This document shows positions 46,808 through 58,471 of a stretch of DNA of 64,000 nt, piece by piece (position 1 is the stretch's first letter; every line of letters starts with the position of its first letter). The notes under the pieces were generated by a model. The model had not been told where the DNA came from. It did no database searches and saw only the letters and a program-made list of their open reading frames with translations. The position numbers and the translations under genes are program-made. The DNA comes from Eucommia ulmoides (Eukaryota > Streptophyta > Magnoliopsida > Garryales > Eucommiaceae): assembly GCA_016647705.1 (NCBI GenBank), contig CM028326.1, positions 3,844,001 to 3,908,000 on the forward strand, written 5' to 3'.

Positions 46808-46975
46808 GTGAGAAAATCTAAGAGTTATCAATGTTTGAGAAGTTGCATTACAACAATAATTTCTATTTCTGATCTTCCCATGGTTCTAAATCTTAGACAC
46901 TCATGAAAGCTCTTGAACAAATGTTTTCGTTGCCATGGTCCTATATTCACAAACAGAGACATTAACTTAAACTTC
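46808..46975. repeat. Direct repeat, copy 2 (partner 45488-45655)
   Basis: See the copy at 45488. This one continues into a longer minus-strand frame (47040 to 46828) containing GPWQRKHLFKSFHECLRF, which I do not recognise. Confidence 0.8.
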
Positions 46976-47920
46976 TTACAATTGATTCTGTGGTCACAGC
47001 TTCTTCCAAAGCTTGAGCAACAACTGTTGATAAATCCCAAAGTCGTAGAAATTTTCTAAGTCTAGATCTGAAATGCAAACAATTTTTTCAAAATTAGAAT
47101 TTGATAATATTCATATTTGAAATGCAAATATACTTTTTGAAATTAAAACTCTAATCTGTCAATTAGAACCTCGATGTTCAATTGGTGCTATGGAGATGGC
47201 GACTTCAATTGATGCGATGACGATGGCAACTTTAATTGATGCGATGACGATAGCGAAGGATATCTGACAGTGGTGGTGAAGGCGTGCGACGGTGATGTTC
47301 AGAGGTGTGTGACTCGGTGTTGATGCGTATGGTAGAGAGAGAATAGAGATAGGGCGAGCCCAGTGGTGGTGGTGGTGGCCTCTTGCAAGAAAAGAGAAGC
47401 TAAGACTGATAGAGGAGACCCGAGAGTGAGAGAACCGCGAGATGGAAGCGATGGAGGAAACGTGACGGATCTGGGAGGACGTGGCGGTGTGGGTGCGCAA
47501 GGTTGACGACAGTGGCAATCGTCGAGGCGCAATTGATCAGCAGCGATTGGTGGTCGTCGAGAGAGCGATGACGAGAGAGGGAGTGAGAGAGCCAGAAACG
47601 AGAGTAAAGGCTGAGAGAGTGAGTATGTAGAAGAAGAATTTTGTATGATCAGAAAATAGGGAGAAAATAGCAAAATTTAGGGGTTGTTTCGGTAAAGGAG
47701 TGGCAAAATTTTAAGGTGGTTGGGTAAATTTTAATCTAGACCTTTAGATATAATCCAATCCGATGGTTGAAAATGTCTCTTATTATCATTTAATTTTGTC
47801 CGTTGGATATCCATCCAAGGGTTCAAAATGTCTCAAATATAAAATATCTCTAAGTGTAATCTCAAGCGTCAGATATTCGATCCAATAGCTTAAAATATCT
47901 CAAAATGTAAATATGTTGTG

Positions 47921-47978
<58 letters not shown>
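47921..47978. repeat. (TA)n microsatellite
   Basis: About 29 TA units. Confidence 0.9.
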
Positions 47979-47980
<2 letters not shown>

Positions 47981-48890
47981 ACACTCTCGGTAAGGATCGA
48001 GAAGCAATCAAAGAAGAAAAACAAAGGAGAGAGAGAAGAGGTTGTTCCGGCAGTAGGTGTTCGGTCGGTCCGTAAGTTCGGTGGCGGTGCGCTGTTCGTC
48101 GTCGACGGTGGGTATTGCGTTGACAGTGTCATCCGTCCGGTGGTCGGTGATTGTTGCGGTTGTCGACAGAGTGTGTAACTGTGTGTGTTTTGTATGTGTT
48201 TCGTTGTGTGTATGTGATCGGAGTATACGTTTCGTCCGTTCGACGGTGTGGTCGTCACTCTGGTAAGTGTGTGTATTCAGCCACTGCTGTGTGTGCGTGT
48301 GTGCCTACTGTGTGTGCTGTGTGTATGTGTGTGATCAGTGTGTGTGTATGTATGCTCTGTTCGACCGGCGATCATGTGGGTATGTGTGTGGGTCGTCGGT
48401 TGTGCTGTTGGGTTGCCGGCGAAGTGAGTGTGTTGATCGTGTGACAGTAGTGTGTGTGTCGACGGTGCGGTGCAGGTGTATGTACGTGTTTTCCATTTCC
48501 GTTGGGTGATGTCCATGTGTGTGTGTTATGTTATTATTGTGTATGTGTAGTAAGTTTGGCCAGAGGGTGTGTGGCTCCCTCGGTGGTGTGTGTGATTGGG
48601 TGTCGCCGGTGGTGAGTTATAGAGAAAGAGAAGTGTGTGTGTGTGGTGCCGTCGTTCGGTTGGTCTGACGGTGGTTGGTTTATGTGGGTATGAGGGTAGT
48701 TTGTGTGGGGCGAGTGTTTCATGTGTGGGTGTTGGTTCGCCGTCGTGGTTGTAGAGAGTGATTATCGGATTTGAGAGTAGAGTGAGAGAAGGTCGGCGGT
48801 TTGGGTTAAACCAGAAACAGACGCGATGAAGAAGAAAGAAAAAGAAAAGGAAAAGCAAAAAAAATTCAAAAACCACCCCCAATGAAAATC
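47979..48890. repeat. GT-rich, G/T-skewed non-coding stretch
   Basis: Nearly 900 bp of scattered GTGTGTGT words with GTCGGTTG and CGGTGGTG interruptions. All frames translate as Cys/Val or, on the other strand, Thr/His repeats, so no gene is called. Confidence 0.6.
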
Positions 48891-50294
48891 AAAATACTCA
48901 TCTCACGATAAACGGAAAATCCGGGAAAGGTAGAATTTCGAACTCTACTAATATATGTATTTAATGATATTTAATTGTCTCGTGGGTGATTATGAAACTA
49001 ATTACTAGCATCGAAAAAATAAATATTGAGACCGTTCATATGAATAAATTTGATAGAATAAACTTTAAACGGAGCAATATTAGCGGAATAGTAATATTTA
49101 TAATAAAATGTGGGGAATAGGAAATTACGGGATTTAGGGTTGCATGGCATGATTAGGTTATTTTTTTACATAAAATATTAATTTAGACCCTGTTACTATT
49201 AGGTTCGCAGGCACCGGAGTACCGGGAGATGATAGTGGGTAAAAGTCTTTGGAGCGGATAACCAGGTGAGTGTACTGGGGTGGATGTTGATTGTGGGCAG
49301 AGTTGTTGTGATTGAGGTGGAGATGAGTTGTTGTTGTTGAGGTGAGGTGGAGATTGGTGTTGGATATTCACTTGCTTGGCATAGTCCAGCAGAGCGGTAT
49401 TTCACCCGCTTGGCATTGTCCACTGGAGTATTGTTCACCCGCTTCGCATAGTTCAGCGAAGCGTTGTTCACTTGCTTAGCATAGTCCAGCAGAGCATTGT
49501 TATATCCCTCTAGAAAGGCATATCCTACGGGTAGTACGGTACCGTTGCAACTCCCGATCATGAAGTTAAAACAATCACATGGCTAGCCGAGGTGTGGTAT
49601 GGAGTGATGTGGTGTGGTGAGGTGTGGTGTCGTATGTGGTATTTTGTCGTATATGGTGTTTTGTTGTATATGGTGTTTTGTCATATATGACATTATATAC
49701 ACTTTATTTTATACTGACTTGGTGTATCCATTTACGATGATATATCTATTATTTCAGTTGCGTTATACTATATAGTTGCTGTGACGTTCTGGTTGATTTT
49801 TACTGTTTAGTTGAAATGTTATAAACATATAAACGTTGATTCTATGGTGACAGGAAAATGGATGTTTTCCTTGTGATATGATACATTTATATATATTATG
49901 AGATTTTTATTTATTTGAAATGTGATGTTTATATGTTATATACTTGATCCATTTAAAATGTTTTATTAAGAAGGTAATATACTCACAGGTGAAGCAGTTA
50001 GGAGTCGGTCCCCTACTGGCACTTGGTAGAGTACTGCGATAGTGTCGTGTGGGAGTTTTGAGACGAGCTGTCTGAGGCGAACTCGTGAGGGGTTCAGGGT
50101 ATTTTATATCTTTGTTGTTCTTATAATTGAGGACGGGTGTGTCCCCCATATGAGAGGATGTATATGGCCTGTGTATGTGATTGTATATTTAGGTAAACTA
50201 TATTGTTGTTTTATAGTTGGTTAGATATTCAGATGTTGTCGTGTCGACGTCACTCCGGCCCTAGGATGATGGGCGTCCGGGGTGGGGTGTGACA
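48891..50294 (+). mobile_element. LTR-like sequence ending GGGTGTGACA
   Basis: Its 3' half (49500-50294) is related to 35620-36202: ACGGTACCGTTGCAACTCC, then GGTCCCCTACTGGCACTTGG, then a GGCCCTAGG end region. It ends GGGTGTGACA. No primer binding site follows, so this may be a solo LTR or 3' LTR. The 5' boundary was not found. Confidence 0.5.
49367..49501. repeat. 33-bp minisatellite, four units
   Basis: Four units of 33-34 bp, each CACTTGCTTAGCATAGTCCA or a variant plus GCAGAGCATTGTT or a variant. 33 bp is 11 codons, and the minus strand reads an open repeat (NNALLDYAKQV, NNASLNYAKRV, NNTPVDNAKRV). Confidence 0.9.
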
Positions 50295-51339
50295 AAAAAT
50301 TAACTAAACAATTTTAATGTACAATTTTTTTTAATCGTCCAGTCTCAAATTTAAAAATGCAAAAATTTACATGACTAATTTGTCCTTGCGAAATCCATGG
50401 GATTGAGATTTTTCATATTTAATCCTTATTCCCATATGTAACGGTTTTCACAACAAAATTATTTTATTCAAATCAAAATACTATTATTGTACACATTTTG
50501 TTATGATATAATTGTATATTCAGATTTGTCTGAATAAGAACTTTAAAATAATATCACATTCACTATTTTTTTCATCAGTTCTCATATTCGTGTTGCATTA
50601 AACACGGTAATTTCAGAATTTATGATTTTCACATATGTGTTACATTTATCAGTAAATCGTGTTGAATTGAATACATTCATATAATTTGTGCTATTACCAC
50701 ATTATCAGAATTTAGTGTTACATTCAACATTGAAATCACATTTATTAGTAAGTCATATCATTCAACACATTTATATAATTTGTGTTATTATCAACATTAA
50801 TTGATGTTATTTTTAAACATAATAAATTGTTATATGTTTTATTGTTTAATATAAACATCATGATGTTAGTTTTTGTTGCATTGGATGTTATATTCAACAC
50901 TCATAAGAGCACACAGGTTGTAGTTATATTATATATAACTGATCGCACCGCATTTGTGCGACTTTATACTCCTAAACTTAGGTTTGTTAATCGTTCGAAT
51001 AGTGTAAATTATTATAAATAAATTTATTTTATTTATTTCTATATGTTTATGAAAATGGACCAAAGAGACGTTAAGATAGGACAAATTGGATTAAAAAACG
51101 AGTAAACTATAGCATGCCAAACAAAGTCAAACAAAAACCAAAGAAACCGAAATAAATCATTTGATCAATATAAAATATAAAAAAATGAATTATTTTATAT
51201 ATTTTTGTAGGTTTTTGAAAAACGAACGAAATGAAGTTGAGTTTGAGTGAATCGGATGAAAAACGAGCAAACCAAGACGATCCGAAAGAAAACCATAAAA
51301 AACGGCACATGAATAGAAGCCGCTCGTGAACAGTACTGT
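50295..51339. other. AT-rich intergenic DNA
   Basis: No gene. 50560-50900 has loosely repeated GTGTTACATTCAACA and CATTTATATAATTTGTGTTA phrases. Nothing else is visible. Confidence 0.4.
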
Positions 51340-53900
51340 CTGTGAGCAGTACTGATCGCTAAAAAATAATACCTTTAATTGGTACCGCGATACTGATGTA
51401 GTACGGTATTCGAGTAGGGTGTCGAACTACAGGGATCGGTCTTGTAACTATTAAATTCAATTGTTATTTTTTCTTTGACTAAACCGAATTTTGTTTTGAG
51501 TTTTGGGTTTTAAATATAAGACAAATAAAATACTAATCTGAAACAAATGAAAATAGATAACCGGGTTAGGGATTGTGGATTTGTATTTTAAAATTATGTT
51601 TTTCTCGTATTTTCTTTTTAATTTAGATTTGCGTAAACGAACGTTCCTAACTACAAACCATAACTACTCAGAAAGATTCAATTTATTATTCTTTGGCATG
51701 ATTTATCTTCGGGATGCAATTCCTATGTTACTCTAATTTAGGGTGAATTACAATCTAGGCATAAACCATCCAAATAAATAATTAAATCCTCAGAATACAA
51801 TTATATGATCGTTAGATCTAGACCACAGGTACAAGATCTAACGTTCTAGTAATAATTGATTCTAAAATCGAAATCTCTATAAGAACATTTCGAGATTAAA
51901 TTCAATTACGATTTAAATTATATTTCAAGCACATAATTTCTCATCATATAATTGTTTACACATAAACTAAAATTAATCTAAAAATACAATATTGCATAAA
52001 CTAAAATACATACCACAATCCTAACCCGGTTAGGAGAAGATTAGCCGTTCATGGAGTTTTCTTCAAAAATGATATTCCACATAAATTTCATTGAAGAATC
52101 ACCTCTAAAATTCAGCGGTAGAGTATACAAATTTTGAATGAAGTTTTATGAAAACTAAAAAAAAAAGAAAAAGAAAAATCAATAATGTAATGGTCACTGT
52201 TGAAGACCAAAAGAAAATAAAAAATAAAAAAATGAACTCTCCTGCAACCCTACTGCCGGCCTTCTTCTTAAAAAGAGAGAAGAAAATTAAAAAAAATCAA
52301 AATTCAAAAAAACATCCCTTACTGCCGCCACATACAACATATATATAGTGAAAGAAGAAAATAACACATTGCTAGCCCTGAAGGAGAAGAAATGATTGCA
52401 TTTTGACCCCTCTAATCTTGCATTGGTAATGGCTTGGTTCCATAGACTTAAATGACCATTTAATGGTTCTAAATTGATCAGCAAACTGAGTTAGTTCGCG
52501 GGCTGGATCGGGTGGTGGGTCGGGTTTTCAGTTATCTCCATTTTTTTTCAAATTGGACCGTAGGCAGTGCAGGTACAGCCACTTCAAGCTCCATTTTGAC
52601 CATGATATAATCTGATTCTAGCGAAATACAAAACATGAAAGTTGTAGATATTTTTCTTATCTTTTCATATCATCTTGAATCACCTCAATCGGAGTTCGGA
52701 GATGAAAGTTATGGCCTAATTACAAACATGTATCAAAACTTCCTAAAACGCACAATTTATTCCGTTTTGCTCCAATTCCAAAAATCTACAAAAAACAAGT
52801 AAAAATAAATTAATTATACTACTTTAATTTATTTAAGATAATAACAAAATATAGATTAGTGATATTAAATCGCGTAAAATGTGGCACGATCAAGTACCCC
52901 CACTTGCCAACTTGCACCCCAACTTGTTTAACCACTTGACAAGTTGCACCCAAAACTCTCTTTTGAAATTCTATAAATAAGAGTAGAAGCTTAGGCCAAG
53001 GAGGACATTCATATACCATTTTCTTAAAACATATTCTAGCTAGTTTCTTCTTTGTTTTTCTTTTATTTTTATTGTGGAGAAGATCAAGCTTGGATTCTTA
53101 GGGACACAAAGTGTAAAACAGTATTTTTAAGGATTATTTTCAAGAAAACACCGTTTTACACAACGATGAGCGACTAACTTCATCCAATCAGGTTAAGATT
53201 GTGATATTGTATTATTGAAATTATGTAATATTCCATTTTTAATTTAATTTTGGATTTGTATAAACAATTGTGTGACGATGAATTATATTCTTGAAATCGG
53301 TATTATAATCGGATTTATTTTCAAAAGGTTCACGTTTAAATTTTGATTTTAAATTCAATTGTTTCGTTAAATTTAGTACTTGAGGTATAAAATTAACGGT
53401 CACATAATAGTATTCACAGAGATTTATTAGTAAACTTGATGGTTTATGCATCAATTTTAATTCACCCTAGATTAGATTAATATAAGAATTAAATATTATC
53501 GATATATCATGCTTGCAGAATAATAAATTCTATTTTTTTGAGTGTTCCGCCCAAAAAGTTAGGAACACTCGTTTTACAAAAATCCAAAGTAATGAAAAAA
53601 ATAATATGAAAAAGACATAATCTTCGAAATACAAAATCCACAATTCCTAACCTAGTTCCCTATTTTTCTTAGTATTTTTCCATTAATTTTTTACTGTTCA
53701 TTTACTTTTTCATTTCTTAAAAACAAAACAAAATTATTTTTGACTAGATTATAATTAAATTCACTTGGACTGATTAAGTATTTTCTCTCTGATAACAATC
53801 CTCGTGGGATCGACCTTACTTCCGTTAATCTTTACTACGTCTGATTCGTGTGCTTGCAAGTATTTTTAAAGTGAGACATAACAAGTTTTTGTCACAACAA
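51340..53900. mobile_element. Inverted pair of LTR-like sequences
   Basis: 51390-51790 and the reverse complement of 53440-53870 match in order: GGGATCGGTCTTG against GGTCGATCCCACG, GGGATTGTGGATTTG against GGAATTGTGGATTTTG, a GTTCCTAAC block, and AGGGTGAATTA. Between them are two divergent TATA-like boxes: CTATAAATAAGAG (near 52970, +) and CACTATATATATG (minus strand near 52345). The outward ends (GTGTGCTTGCAAGTA near 53855) look like U5 ends. Either two LTRs lie head to head or this is a fold-back element. No protein is encoded. Confidence 0.5.
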
Positions 53901-55336
53901 TAACATTCACATGCATGCCAATTCAGAACTCCAAAAAAATATTAATATTTTATTTTGAAGATCATAATTTATAGTTCACTGTGATGTAAAAAAAATCATT
54001 GAACAACAATCATAATTGAGAGAAATTATAAGTTTCATTAGTAGTTTATTACCATATGTATTCCGTTTTTTTTAGGGAGACAATGGATATAAAGAAGGTA
54101 CCATCTCACGTAATAAGGGTAAATTAGTTCACGAAATGTCATTAAGAGTAATCGGTGGGGAAAAAACCAATTGAGTTTATTTGGTAATTTCCACACCAAT
54201 TTGAGAGTTGGTCGTAAACGTTCCTAGGTTTTAAGAATTACTATATTAATTAATATTAATTTAATAAGAAATTATTTAGTATTACAAATATATATACGAT
54301 AAAATAATACTTGTAAATAATAAAAATTCAATTCTCCTTGAAACATATTATTAAGATATAATTGATAATAAATTAGGAAAGCGTTTGCTGACTAGGACAT
54401 TTCGACGGTCCGGATTGACTCTCAAGGAATGGATGGCTGGGATTTATTAGGATATATAAAATAACCGCTCTCCTAATAACAAAGTAGACATTTGCTGGTT
54501 TGTTGGCAACTCAAGCGTTTGATTGGTGTTATGTTTGGGGTTCGAATCCAACTCCTTTTATTTTTCACCCTTTTTTTTCGGCATTCCAACACCCTTTCAT
54601 TTGCAAATGGCATACCTAACTCCCACCTCCATAGCCAGCAGTTCCACTCCATGATCCTTGTATTGTCCTTAACTCTCACGATCCTTGCCGTCGACGTCAC
54701 CTACCACGTCTCTTCGTTTACCCCCACGTTTGCCGATCATCATTCCCATGTTCGCCGACTACCGCCTTTCCATTTTTCACCAAATGGAACCGATTCTCAT
54801 CATCTTCTTTATTTAAGAACTGAAGGGTTTATTCCAACAGAGGAACACCACCGGCGGCATTACCAAATCCAACACTCATATCCCACAAGTCGGATTTTTC
54901 TCTCCGATTTTCGAAAATCTAGGGTTTAAGGGCCGAACATTGCGAAATCACCATATTCAAGCGATTGGACTGAAATTTTTCAACAAGTGTTTATGATCCT
55001 ACTTTTCATTTAATTGTTGAAATATTTTCATGATTTGCATATATATTACAAAAAATCCTTGGATTTGCAATGTGCCTTAAACCCTTCAATCCCTAGTTTT
55101 GCGTTTTTCATTTTCTTTGGGATTTCGGGTTAATTTTTGGTGCGAATTTTCCTTATTATGCTTAGATACATTATGGGAATAGTATATATTAGGCTACATT
55201 ATGAAACTATTGTTGATTCGGTTTTGGTTGGTATGCGATTGTTATAATGACAATGTGTGTTTAGTGGGTATGATTTGATATGATTTGTTTTGGTGTTCTA
55301 GCTTTGGTATGTGTTGTGATGTTGATTGATAGGAAA
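53901..55336. other. Region upstream of the PF20167-type ORF
   Basis: 53901-54470 is AT-rich and empty. 54539-54549 is an exact RNA polymerase III B-box (GGTTCGAATCC). 54560-54930 is C/T-rich and open in one plus frame (54492-54929), but the translation shows no family I know. 54930-55336 may be the leader or an intron before the ORF at 55337, since TTGATAG|GAAAATG resembles an acceptor. Confidence 0.4.
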
Positions 55337-56440
55337 ATGACGAAGCGTGCTGTCTCGAAAAAACCACGCAAGTTAACATCATCTTCAGCCATGGATTACG
55401 AGTCCTCTCGCTTCGTATCCAAGACAGCAGAAGAACACTTCAACAAGTTCGAGTGTAAGCGCACATGCATCCGCCAAAGGGGGTTTGGGCCTTTGGATGA
55501 CCTTCAGGAAAAATTCAAGGACGTCATAAGGAGCTGGGGTTGGGAACAATTCTGTAGTTCACCTCCCAAAGGCGAGGTGTCCGTGGTCCGAGAATTTTAT
55601 GCTAATATCACCGAGACCGCTGACTACCGAACGAGGGTCAGAAATCACCCAATCATATTCAGTCCGGATCACTTCAACAAAATTTTGGGTTTGAAGAAGC
55701 CGGAACCCTCGCATAATCTGTTTGGGAGTTACACGCCATCTATGGAGACTGTGATCCTGGCCCTGACCACGGGCAACGTTCGATGGACAAACACAGGGCC
55801 GGGTCAAGCGATATTTAAGGCGAGGTATCTGAAACCAGTTCCAAAAATCTGGCACCACTTCGTGTGTGGGAACCTGCTTCCTCCCTCTCATTATTCCGAC
55901 GTCTCCAAGGAGCGGGCTTACATTTTATATGACATCCAAAGGGGGCAGTCAATCAACCTTGGTTGGCATATTTATTTTTCGATACTTCATGCGGCTAAAA
56001 CGATGAAGGGTAGTCTTCCTTTTCCCTCACTTCTGACTGTTCTATTCAGATGCGCTGGAGTCCCCATCACAGAGAACAGCCCTTGGCCCCCTAAAGCTCC
56101 ACTTGATCATGCAATGATTAACCGATTGTGGAAGGGAGGAGCCCTAGACCTAGCTGTGCCGGAAGCAGAGAGAGAGGGGGGCCTGGAAGAGGAAGAAGCA
56201 GGCCCATCTAAGGCCCCGATACCTGAAGTCCACCGCCGCCAACCAAATCCGATTAAGCGTGATATCCAGGATCTCCGGTCTGACATCAGCAATCTTCACA
56301 ATAGTTTTACTCGCATGCGGAATTTCCTGGATCAGTACACGCGGCAGCAAGATCAGAACCAACGGCTTTTATTCGAGCGTCTTGGAGTCGACATAACTTT
56401 CTATTCGCCAGTGCCACATTTTGAGCCGGACGAGTTGTAG
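55337..56440 (+). CDS. Retroelement-associated 'putative plant transposon protein' (PF20167 type)
   Basis: An intact 367-codon ORF. The frame is open upstream to 55280, but the ATG at 55337 (MTKRAVSKKPRK) follows a splice-acceptor-like TTGATAG and starts a basic N-terminus as usual for this family. RGFGPLDDL (48-56), WGWEQF (67-72) and SVVREFYAN (82-90) match the hallmark of the 'putative plant transposon protein' domain, found in Athila-like and related plant LTR retroelements and often the only intact ORF left. A Pro/Glu-rich linker (about 282-310) leads to a C-terminal coiled-coil-like segment (DIQDLRSDISNLHNSF). No protease, reverse transcriptase or integrase motifs occur. The role of the protein is not established. 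A GTTCAAGTTTGGGG stretch and an LTR-like sequence lie downstream, as in related elements. I found no matching 5' LTR. Confidence 0.7.
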   Translation: MTKRAVSKKPRKLTSSSAMDYESSRFVSKTAEEHFNKFECKRTCIRQRGFGPLDDLQEKFKDVIRSWGWEQFCSSPPKGEVSVVREFYANITETADYRTRVRNHPIIFSPDHFNKILGLKKPEPSHNLFGSYTPSMETVILALTTGNVRWTNTGPGQAIFKARYLKPVPKIWHHFVCGNLLPPSHYSDVSKERAYILYDIQRGQSINLGWHIYFSILHAAKTMKGSLPFPSLLTVLFRCAGVPITENSPWPPKAPLDHAMINRLWKGGALDLAVPEAEREGGLEEEEAGPSKAPIPEVHRRQPNPIKRDIQDLRSDISNLHNSFTRMRNFLDQYTRQQDQNQRLLFERLGVDITFYSPVPHFEPDEL

Positions 56441-58124
56441 CCACCATTTCCTCCCCATGAACGGTAGGGGGTTAGACTATTACGTTTTACCTCTTAGGTA
56501 TGTGTCGGAACCCAGTTTTCCATTTTTAATTCTCTATTATGTTGTTGAGTTCACTGCCTAGACAGTGAGGACACTGTCTTGTTCAAGTTTGGGGTTATTT
56601 ATTGAGCATATGAGGATGAAAAAATTTTTTGGGATGAAAAATTTTGTAAGGATTTTTTTTTTTTTTTGTAATTGTATTAAACTAGAAATGTTTAGTTTTT
56701 GTTAATGTATTTTAATTTTTGTTTATGCATGTGTAATGTTTAGTTAGTGTATGCATGCTAGTTTTTAGATTTAGAGTAAATATGTTAATGAATGAAGTCG
56801 TATGTGCATGTTGAGTTGTAGAGTTCGTCTCAGCCATGTCCCGATGATGACAATTATCACCTAATTGTATATTGAGGTCAAGGGTAATGCCATTCATGTG
56901 TGTTTTGTGTGCTTAACATGTCGATTAGGTAAAAATTATTTTGATCCTAAATCGCACGATAACATGGACTCATTGTATAATTATTTGAACGATTTGACGC
57001 TGATTATTTAGTAATAAGTTTATAACAAGAATGAAGAATCTAGAACTTGATTTGGGGGAGGCTTGAATCGAAATTATAAGTGAGGTAATTTCGGAGGCAT
57101 GATTTAGGCCTTCAATTTTTTCGCTTGAAATTTTTTGAAACTAACTTGAAAATTTTATTCCCTCGTTCCCCTGTCAAAGCCATAAACTTTTCAATTTTGA
57201 ACACATATCTATATTTTAGCCAATTAAATCTTTCCAAACCATTGTCGCTAAACCTAAGATTCAAATTGAGTGAAATCAAGTAGCATAGACTAATGCTAAC
57301 TTGAAATAAGCGATCGAGGTTTCGGATAAAAGGTTATTGGTTTCGTATTAACGTATTCACTTGTTAGTCTCTTAGTTCTTCTTGCACGTCCCAATAATTG
57401 TACAAATTCGAATAAGTTTGGTGGTGTGCTTGTCTTGAAAAAAAACAAAACAAACAAACAAACAAATTATGTAAATATAGTTTTTAATTTTGTTTCTTGT
57501 GACAAGTGAATACAAAGTTTTTCAATACTTGTTCAGGGTTGTGTTTTAAACGTGTGGGGTTACGAGAGAGTGATATAACGACAAACGTTTGTGCCTCGGG
57601 TATCGTTCAATCTATAACGATTTTCTGTTTTCTATTCCTACGATACCCTTGGTCGTTCTTCAAAGCCAAACCAAACTCTATTGATCTCTGTGAATATTCG
57701 AACCTACATTAGTGGATAGTTTAGCTCAGTCAAGCGTATGATTTTCCTAAATCTTTTAAAGTTTAAGTCATGAGCTTAGCTACTGAGTAATCCAATCTGG
57801 TGTTTGATTAGTTATACATTTGAGTTCTCACACACACACACACACATTTCAAATTGATCTAGAATGGTTTTAACTAATATTGAGTGTTGAAATTCTAGCA
57901 CACCACGTGGTGTGTGTTATTCCTAAACTTGATCTGATTACGGGTTGTTGAGGGAAAAACCACTTGGTTTCTTTGATTGAACTTGAAACTCACACGTGTT
58001 TACTTCTTGTTCATTAATGTTTATTCATTTTTAGATTAGTGGTAAGTTAATTAGGGTAGTTAGTTTAATTTAGTGTTAGAGTGTTTTGCTCGAGTACTAG
58101 CAAAATTTCAAGTTTTGGGGTATT
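56441..58124 (+). other. Non-coding 3' region of the retroelement
   Basis: AT-rich, without ORFs I can support. GTTCAAGTTTGGGGTT near 56581 and TTGATTTGGGGGAGGC near 57049 are purine-rich phrases typical of the region 3' of such ORFs. A short (CA)n tract lies at 57828-57846. TTTTGGGGTATT just before 58125 could be the polypurine tract. Confidence 0.4.
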
Positions 58125-58319
58125 TGATAGGTGTAAAATACCTATCTACTTTTAAGTCGAATTTGCCAGTTTTCGAGTGTTTTATTAATGTTTTAATTGC
58201 GTTTTAGTTGTTTTTATGTAAATCAAGTGTAGGGACGTAAACAAGCAATAAACGAGCAAAACGGTGGGAAAAAGACAAAGAAAAGTTAGAAAAATACAAG
58301 AGATCAAGACTGCAGTCCT

Positions 58320-58471
58320 ACCGCCTAGGCGGTGAAACGACAAAGAGTTTGGGAGCTGTTCCGTCGCTTATGCGGTTATTCCCACCGCCTAGGCGGTGAA
58401 ACGATAGAGAGTTTCTGAATTCACCAACTTACTGTCTGCCTAGGCGGTGAATCCCATCACCTAGGCGGTCA
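58320..58471. repeat. CCTAGG-centred palindrome array
   Basis: Perfect 14-bp palindromes ACCGCCTAGGCGGT at 58320-58333 and 58384-58397, with near copies at about 58435 (CTGCCTAGGCGGTG), 58458 (CACCTAGGCGGT) and a decayed one at 58362. Confidence 0.85.

Larger units (their letters stand above)
44539..47920. other. Non-coding DNA with direct repeats and possible captured exons
   Basis: Contents in order: a ~48-bp AAACAAATAATAACATAAAT repeat (44570-44690); on the minus strand a canonical acceptor (TTATTTGCAG near 45135) followed by a 63-codon open frame to 44943, unrecognised; a direct repeat of about 168 bp (45488-45655 and 46808-46975); a 45-bp minisatellite (46448-46590); and a GATGCGATGACGATGGC duplication (47190-47250). 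I cannot support a complete gene. Confidence 0.35.

Noticed and set aside
48057-48882. Cys/Val-rich and Thr/His-rich ORFs
   Set aside because: Products of GT-rich simple sequence.
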